From NCBI GenBank assembly GCA_018241455.1, contig JAFEDW010000011.1:1-18381 (forward strand): a stretch of DNA of 18,381 nt, read 5' to 3'. Below are positions 14,115-18,381 of the stretch, in pieces. Positions within the stretch are counted from its first letter, which is position 1, and each line of letters starts with the position of its first letter. The translations under genes and the position numbers were made by a program. The DNA is from Pseudomonadota bacterium. Its GTDB lineage: Bacteria > Pseudomonadota > Gammaproteobacteria > Steroidobacterales > Steroidobacteraceae. The notes under the pieces were generated by a model. The model had not been told where the DNA came from and searched no databases. It worked only from the letters and a program-made list of their open reading frames with translations.

Positions 14115-15392
14115 TCAGCCGCGGGCGGCGTACTGGCGCGGCGGTTGGTTGAGTTGATTGAGGTAGCTGCGCCGTTGCTCGGGGGCGAGCGCGGCCCAGT
14201 CGACTTTCTCGTTCCACGTCGTGCGCAGCACATCGTCGCTGACCGTCACCTCGCGGCCCGGGCGCACGCTGGCCTGCGATGCGAGCCGCGTCGTGCGTCC
14301 GTGGCGCAGCAGTTCCAGCACCGCGCGCGCGACGGTGGCGCTGCGCGGCAGCGCGCTGTGCTCGCAGCGCACGAAGTAATTATCGCTCCCGGCCAGTTGC
14401 GCGCTCGCGAGCGGCACCGTGCCGTCGCCCGCATCGCTCACCTGGTAGTGGAATGCGTCGTCGGCCCGATGCAGTCCCGTGACGGTGCGCTGCAGGGTGC
14501 CGCAGATCGCGATGCAACGCGGCTCGCCGCGCGGCAGCGACGCGGTGAACCGGCGCCCCGCATCGAGCAGGTTCGGCGCAGGCTGCGGGCCGGAGCGCGG
14601 CCACTGCGCGGCGTCGAACAGGTCCGTGCCGGCGGCGCCCGCCACAGACGGCAGCATCTGGTACAGGCTGGGAAAGGTGCTGAAGATCTGCGCGGCCAGG
14701 AAGTCGGCGTCATGCAGCCGATCGAGCGCGGCGAGCCGCCGCACCACCGGATAGGTGCCGCGGATCGCCTGCACCGCGCCGTACGATCCGCCATGCGGCG
14801 TGCCGAGCGTCACCAGCCGGCGCACGCGAGCGAGATCGGGCGCCAGCATCGCGCGGCGCGCGATCAGTCCGCCCATGCTGTGCGCGACGAGGAAAATGCC
14901 GGGTGCCGCATCCTGGCGCAGGCGCGAGGCGAGCGCCGCGGCCAGGTCCTCGAGGTTTCCGCGCCAGTCGTAGTCGTGCACGGTCACCGCGAAGCCGGCC
15001 GCGCGCAGGCGCAACTGCAGCGCGAGGTAGCTGAACGGAATCGCGCCCAGCGGCGACAGCGGCGCGGTGTCGGGCAGGCGCAATCTCGTCAGTGCGCCGC
15101 CGATGACATCCTGCGGATCGAGCCACAGCAGGTCGGTCGGCAGGCCCGCGGGCCGTACGGCGCCGAGCTGCGAACCCATGATGCCGGGCAGCAGGTAGAC
15201 GGATTCGGCATGGCGGCGCGGCGTGGCGCGCGCGCGGCGGGCGAGCGCGGCGAGCAGCTCGTACTCGGCTGCGCCGAACACGGCCACCCATTCGCGGCGC
15301 GCCGTGCCCTGCGCCAGCAATTCGCAGGTCTCGGCATCGCTTCGCCACAGGCGATCGTAGACGGAGATGTCTGCGCCCGGCGCCGCGCTCAT
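14115..15392 (-). CDS. LCAT-family alpha/beta-hydrolase (lipase/acyltransferase)
   Basis: This 425-aa alpha/beta-hydrolase has lecithin:cholesterol acyltransferase hallmarks: VYLLPGIMGSQLG at 65-77 (oxyanion side), YDWRGN at 141-146, the nucleophile elbow AHSMGG with S172, GTPHGG at 197-202, GDGTVPL with D323, and CEHSALP with H345. The full Ser-Asp-His triad is present. No signal peptide is seen, so it is probably cytosolic or leaderless. It may be an esterase, phospholipase or acyltransferase acting on membrane or storage lipids. ATG 15392 overlaps the oxyR stop (ATGA), so translation is coupled to oxyR; the frame stays open further upstream but only as a shadow of oxyR. The C-terminal 50 residues beyond the hydrolase core are of unknown role. 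Confidence 0.87.
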   Translation of the reverse strand: MSAAPGADISVYDRLWRSDAETCELLAQGTARREWVAVFGAAEYELLAALARRARATPRRHAESVYLLPGIMGSQLGAVRPAGLPTDLLWLDPQDVIGGALTRLRLPDTAPLSPLGAIPFSYLALQLRLRAAGFAVTVHDYDWRGNLEDLAAALASRLRQDAAPGIFLVAHSMGGLIARRAMLAPDLARVRRLVTLGTPHGGSYGAVQAIRGTYPVVRRLAALDRLHDADFLAAQIFSTFPSLYQMLPSVAGAAGTDLFDAAQWPRSGPQPAPNLLDAGRRFTASLPRGEPRCIAICGTLQRTVTGLHRADDAFHYQVSDAGDGTVPLASAQLAGSDNYFVRCEHSALPRSATVARAVLELLRHGRTTRLASQASVRPGREVTVSDDVLRTTWNEKVDWAALAPEQRRSYLNQLNQPPRQYAARG

Positions 15393-16300
15393 GAGCTGCG
15401 GCCAATGCCGGCGTGGCGCGCGAGCAGTTCGCACAACGCCGCGATGGCCGGCGCGCGCGCCGTGCTCGGGCGCCAGACCGCGCCGATGCGGCGCGTCGGC
15501 ACCGGCCGCACGATATTCACCAGCCGCAGGCCGGCGGTGGAACTGTAGGCGCCGCGGCAGGCGAGCGCCGGCAGCAGCGTCACGCCGGCGCCGGCGGCGA
15601 CCATCTGCCGCAGGGTCTCGAGGCTGGTGGCGCGGAAGTCCTGCTTCTCGTGCACGCGGCTGCGGGCACAAACGGCCAGCGCCTGGTCGCGCAGGCAATG
15701 CCCTTCATCGAGCAGCAGCAGCGGCTCATCGCCCAGGTCGGCAATCTGCACCTGCCGCCGCGCCGCCAGCCGGTGCTGCTGCGGCACCGCGAGCAGGAAC
15801 GGTTCGTCGTACAGCGGGAGCGATTCGAAGCCCGGTTCCGGCGCGGGCAGCGCGATGACGCCGACGTCGAGTTCGCCGGCGCGCAGGCGTTGCAGGAGCG
15901 GCGCGGTCTGGTATTCGAACAGCAGCAACTCGAGCCGCGGCAGCGCCTTGCGCAGCCGCGCCATCACCTGCGGCAGCAGGTAGGGCCCGACCGTCGGCAA
16001 CAGTCCGACGCGCAGGCTCCCGGCCAGCGGATCGCGCCAGTCGCGCGCCAGGCGGACGATCTCGTCGCTGGTGGCGACGATCTGCCGTGCGCGCGCCGCC
16101 ACCGCGGCGCCCGCCTCGGTGAGCAGCGCATGTCGCGGCTGGCGCTCGATGAGCTGCACGCCGAGGTAGTCCTCCAGCTTGCGCAGCTGCGCCGACAAGG
16201 TCGGCTGGCTGACGAAGCAGGCCGCGGCCGCCTGCCCGAAGTGGCCGGTGTCGGCCAGTGCGGTCAGGTAGCGCAGGTCCTTGAGCTTCAGGTCGGCCAT
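15389..16300 (-). CDS. oxyR: Hydrogen-peroxide-sensing LysR-type regulator OxyR
   Basis: This 303-aa LysR-type regulator closely follows E. coli OxyR (305 aa). The N-terminal winged helix-turn-helix is FGQAAAACFVSQPTLSAQLRK in the 21-41 range. LPTVGPYLLP at 101-110 and the regulatory segment GHCLRDQALAVC carry both redox cysteines, C202 and C211 (E. coli C199 and C208). Then come FRATSLETLRQMVAAGAGVTLLPALA. It should form the intramolecular disulfide on peroxide and activate defence genes. ATG 16300 has a GGTGG just upstream as a weak ribosome-binding site. Its promoter holds a TATAAT -10 box overlapped by an OxyR-like operator. It heads a seven-gene minus-strand run and is divergent from a two-component system. 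Confidence 0.96.
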   Translation of the reverse strand: MADLKLKDLRYLTALADTGHFGQAAAACFVSQPTLSAQLRKLEDYLGVQLIERQPRHALLTEAGAAVAARARQIVATSDEIVRLARDWRDPLAGSLRVGLLPTVGPYLLPQVMARLRKALPRLELLLFEYQTAPLLQRLRAGELDVGVIALPAPEPGFESLPLYDEPFLLAVPQQHRLAARRQVQIADLGDEPLLLLDEGHCLRDQALAVCARSRVHEKQDFRATSLETLRQMVAAGAGVTLLPALACRGAYSSTAGLRLVNIVRPVPTRRIGAVWRPSTARAPAIAALCELLARHAGIGRSS

Positions 16301-16319
16301 CCACCACCACTTGCCTTGT

Positions 16320-16334
16320 CTATCGCGATTATAG
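16320..16334. promoter_or_regulatory. OxyR-type operator half (CTAT-N7-ATAG) over the oxyR -10 box
   Basis: CTAT (16320-16323), 7 nt, ATAG (16331-16334) is exactly the inner pair of the OxyR tetramer site ATAG-N7-CTAT-N7-ATAG-N7-CTAT. At the correct outer spacings, CGAT (16342-16345) matches 3 of 4 bases of the right element, while ACTT (16309-16312) matches poorly. It also contains the T-N11-A core of LysR-type sites. It overlaps the minus-strand TATAAT, so bound OxyR would block its own promoter. Confidence 0.6.
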
Positions 16335-16358
16335 AATCAATCGATCGGCGCCGGACAA
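16328..16358 (-). promoter_or_regulatory. oxyR promoter
   Basis: On the minus strand a perfect TATAAT (16333-16328) lies about 28 nt before the oxyR ATG. The best -35 is TTGTCC (16358-16353) at a long 19-bp spacing. That -35 is exactly the spacer of a 7-bp inverted repeat CGGCGCC/GGCGCCG (16346-16352 and 16359-16365), which might bind another regulator. Confidence 0.55.
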
Positions 16359-16436
16359 GGCGCCGCGGTCGCCGCCGGAACATTCGCGTATCGCCGCGGT
16401 CGGCGCTACGATTCGCCGGAAATCGCGGGAGCCGCC

Positions 16437-17126
16437 GTGCAGATATTGCTGGTCGAGGACGACGTCGAGGCCGCCGGGCACCTGTGCCAGGGACTGCGCG
16501 AGGCCGGCTACGAGGTCAAGCATTGCGCCGACGGCGCGGCCGGCCTGAACGAGGCGCGCGCCGCGCGCTACGACCTGCTGATCGTCGATCGCATGCTGCC
16601 GCTGCTCGATGGCCTGTCGATGGTCGGCGAGCTGCGCAAGAGCGGCGTGCTTGCGCCCGTATTGGTGCTCAGCGCACTAGGCACCGTCGACGATCGCGTC
16701 GAGGGCCTGCGCGCCGGCGGCGATGACTACCTGGTGAAGCCGTTCGCGTTCGCGGAACTGCTGGCGCGCGTCGAGGCGCTGATGCGGCGCGCCTCCGGTG
16801 ACAACCGCCTGGTGAGTACGCTGCGCGTCGCGGACCTGGAGATGAACCTGCTGGCGCGGCGCGTGACGCGCGCCGGGCGCAACATCGACCTGACCGCGAA
16901 GGAATTCCAGCTGCTCGAGTTCCTGATGCGGCGCATCGGCCAGATCGTCACGCGCACGATGCTGCTCGAGTCGGTGTGGAACCTGCATTTCGACCCGCAG
17001 ACCAACCTGATCGACGTGCACATGAGCCGCCTGCGCCAGGCGATCGATCGCGACTTCAGCCCGCAGCTGCTGCACACGATCCGCGGCTCCGGTTACTGCC
17101 TGAAGGACCCGGGAGCCACCGCTTGA
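16437..17126 (+). CDS. OmpR/PhoB-family response regulator
   Basis: The 229-aa protein has a receiver domain (1-115) and a winged-helix DNA-binding domain (about 128-225). In the receiver, D8 and D9 form the acidic pocket, D51 in IVDRMLP is the phosphoacceptor, S79 is the switch residue and K101 lies in VKPF. The DNA-binding domain has LTAKEFQLLEFLMRR, then DVHMSRLRQAID and IRGSGYCL. GTG 16437 is the start, supported by GGGAG at 16427-16431, 5 nt upstream. The stop overlaps the TTG start of the kinase (TTGA), so the pair is coupled. TACGAT at 16407-16412 is a possible -10 box. The stimulus and target genes are unknown. Confidence 0.93.
   Translation: MQILLVEDDVEAAGHLCQGLREAGYEVKHCADGAAGLNEARAARYDLLIVDRMLPLLDGLSMVGELRKSGVLAPVLVLSALGTVDDRVEGLRAGGDDYLVKPFAFAELLARVEALMRRASGDNRLVSTLRVADLEMNLLARRVTRAGRNIDLTAKEFQLLEFLMRRIGQIVTRTMLLESVWNLHFDPQTNLIDVHMSRLRQAIDRDFSPQLLHTIRGSGYCLKDPGATA
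17111..17115 (+). promoter_or_regulatory. Ribosome-binding site choosing the TTG start of the histidine kinase
   Basis: GGGAG ends 7 nt before TTG 17123. The only nearby ATG in frame (17138) has no comparable site, so the rare TTG start, overlapping the regulator's TGA, is preferred. Confidence 0.6.
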
Positions 17127-18381
17127 AGCTACCGCGCATGTTCGCGTCGACGGCGCGGCTCGCACTCTGGTACATGTTCGGCGTTACGGTGGGCGTCAGC
17201 GTATTGCTCGGCAGCGCCTACCTGTTCACGCAGCGGACCATGGAGCGCAACGTCGACCTGGTCATCGAGACCGAGATCGAATCGCTGCGCGAGGAATACC
17301 GCGGTGGCGGGGTCAAGCGCCTGGTCAGCGTGCTCGACCATCGCGAGGACGATTGGGGCCGGCTCGGCGCGGCCTACCTGCTGGTGGACCGGCAGGGCGT
17401 CGCGCTGGCGGGCAACCTGACCGCCTGGCCGAAGACCTTCACTTCCAGCGGTCGGTGGATCGAATTCGAGATCACGTTCAACGAACAGGGAACCTCGGTC
17501 GATCATCCGGTGCGCGCCGCGGTGGTCACGCTCGATGGCAACCGGCTGCTGGTCGGCACGGATGTGTCCGAGCGGCTGCGGTTCGCGCTGCGGCTGCGCC
17601 AATTGACCTATTGGGGTGTCGGGCTGACCGGTGCGTTCATGGCGCTCAGTGCCTGGTGGTTCAGCCGGCGCGTCGCCGGGCGCGTGCGTGGCGTGGCGCA
17701 GGCCTGCGAGAGCATCATCTCCGGCGACCTGAGCCGGCGGCTGCCGATCGGCAGCACGGGCGATGAATTCGACCAGCTCGCCGGCACCGTCAACGGCATG
17801 CTCGATCGCATCGAACAACAGACCGCTGCCGTGCGCGTCACGTTCAACAGCGCCGCGCACGACCTGCGCGCGCCGCTGCAACGCGTGCGCGGGCGGCTGG
17901 AGAAGGCGCTCGCCGGCGCGCAGGCCGGCGATGTCACCGATGTCGCGGTGCACGCCGCGCTCGAGGACCTGGAGCGCGTGCAGCGCACGCTCGCGGTGCT
18001 GCTGCAGATCGCGCAGGCCGAGGCGGGCGGCGCGGGGCTGCCGCCCGAGCGCGTCGACCTGGCGCGCATGGCGCGCGAGCTCGGCGAGTTGTACGGACCG
18101 GAGGCGCAGTCGCGCCGGTTGTCGCTGCGCGTGGATGCCGATGTGGCCGCCAACGTCAGCGGCCACCAGCAGCTGTTGGCGCAGCTGCTGACCAACCTGC
18201 TGGAGAACAGCATCAAGTACGTGCCGGCCGGTGGCGCCGTCGAACTGGCGGTGCGGCAGCAGCGCGGCGAAGTGACCGTCAGCGTCACCGACAACGGTCC
18301 CGGCATTCCCGAGGCGTCGCAGTCGGCCATGCTGCTGCCATTTCGCCGCCTCGAGCGCGACGCCGCGGCGCTTCGCGTGGC
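17123..18381 (+). CDS. Sensor histidine kinase (3' end beyond the window)
   Basis: There are 419 codons open to the window edge. Two membrane spans (about 13-35 and 162-180) flank a periplasmic sensor region of about 125 residues with no recognised fold. A HAMP domain follows (about 180-232, ending TVNGMLDRIEQQ). The dimerisation box FNSAAHDLRAPLQ holds the phosphoacceptor H246. The N-box LLTNLLENSIKYVP has N358 and N362, and the G1 box VTDNGPGIP has D390. The remaining ATP-lid and G2 motifs lie past the end. TTG 17123 overlaps the regulator stop; ATG 17138 is the alternative. It should phosphorylate the regulator encoded just upstream. Confidence 0.92.
   Translation, partial: MKLPRMFASTARLALWYMFGVTVGVSVLLGSAYLFTQRTMERNVDLVIETEIESLREEYRGGGVKRLVSVLDHREDDWGRLGAAYLLVDRQGVALAGNLTAWPKTFTSSGRWIEFEITFNEQGTSVDHPVRAAVVTLDGNRLLVGTDVSERLRFALRLRQLTYWGVGLTGAFMALSAWWFSRRVAGRVRGVAQACESIISGDLSRRLPIGSTGDEFDQLAGTVNGMLDRIEQQTAAVRVTFNSAAHDLRAPLQRVRGRLEKALAGAQAGDVTDVAVHAALEDLERVQRTLAVLLQIAQAEAGGAGLPPERVDLARMARELGELYGPEAQSRRLSLRVDADVAANVSGHQQLLAQLLTNLLENSIKYVPAGGAVELAVRQQRGEVTVSVTDNGPGIPEASQSAMLLPFRRLERDAAALRV

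Noticed and set aside
13806..15548. A 580-codon plus-strand frame opposite the SOD start and the lipase gene
   Set aside because: It spans an intergenic gap and two clear minus-strand genes, with low-complexity Arg/Ala translation and no domain.
15393..15698. N-terminal extension of the lipase up to an ATG at 15698
   Set aside because: The extra 102 residues are oxyR in another frame and look like shadow sequence; ATG 15392, overlapping the oxyR stop, gives the natural start.
16311..16337. Plus-strand promoter TTGCCT-N15-TAGAAT for the response regulator
   Set aside because: The spacing is short, and the TAGAAT is largely the opposite face of the perfect oxyR TATAAT and the OxyR-like site.
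15413..16726. A 437-codon plus-strand frame opposite oxyR running into the response regulator
   Set aside because: It is a shadow of oxyR on the other strand and of the regulator in another frame; no recognisable protein.

Overview
This is an 18.4-kb piece of a GC-rich (roughly 70%) proteobacterial chromosome. It is packed with ordinary, intact genes of uniform composition. The closest-looking relatives of several proteins (E. coli-like glutathione reductase, PrlC, ExoIII and OxyR, plus a DUF4252 protein) suggest a gammaproteobacterium, perhaps of the Xanthomonadales/Nevskiales/Steroidobacter type; this placement is inference. I see no rRNA, tRNA, CRISPR array, insertion sequence, prophage or long repeat. 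No stretch longer than about 140 bases lacks a gene.

Layout. (1) 1-1009, plus strand: the tail of an MCE/MlaD-type substrate-binding protein and its translationally coupled PqiC-like lipoprotein, the end of a lipid-transport ABC operon. (2) 1043-2392, minus: glutathione reductase gor, with a good sigma70-type promoter lying inside the start of the divergent gene. (3) 2440-6420, plus: oligopeptidase A (prlC), exodeoxyribonuclease III (xthA) and an HD-domain phosphohydrolase with a phosphodiesterase-like YH-x3-HT-x-DV signature. (4) 6395-7165, minus: an M15 metallopeptidase whose 3' end overlaps the HD gene. (5) 7202-10328, plus: a membrane-bound PAS-GGDEF-EAL protein followed by a second GGDEF protein whose active site is degenerate (GGENY). 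(6) 10325-16300, minus: seven co-directional genes, read from oxyR downward: oxyR, an LCAT-type lipase/acyltransferase that overlaps oxyR by 4 nt, a Tat-exported Fe-type superoxide dismutase, a VOC/glyoxalase-like protein, a Rieske-flavodoxin fusion, a secreted DUF4252 protein and a RimJ/RimL-type acetyltransferase. (7) 16437-18381, plus: an OmpR-family response regulator and its histidine kinase. The kinase starts at TTG and is cut by the window end.

Themes. Thiol and oxidative-stress functions recur (gor, oxyR, SOD, VOC protein, Rieske-flavodoxin, ExoIII), and the minus-strand run behind oxyR may be a stress-response cluster. The oxyR promoter carries CTAT-N7-ATAG, the central half of the OxyR operator, directly over its own -10 box, which predicts autoregulation. 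All three convergent gene junctions (about 1025, 6438 and 10327) contain GC-rich hairpins without T-tracts, possible bidirectional 3'-end structures. The most unusual single gene is the Rieske-flavodoxin fusion. I found no clear defence system or other wholly new multi-gene system.
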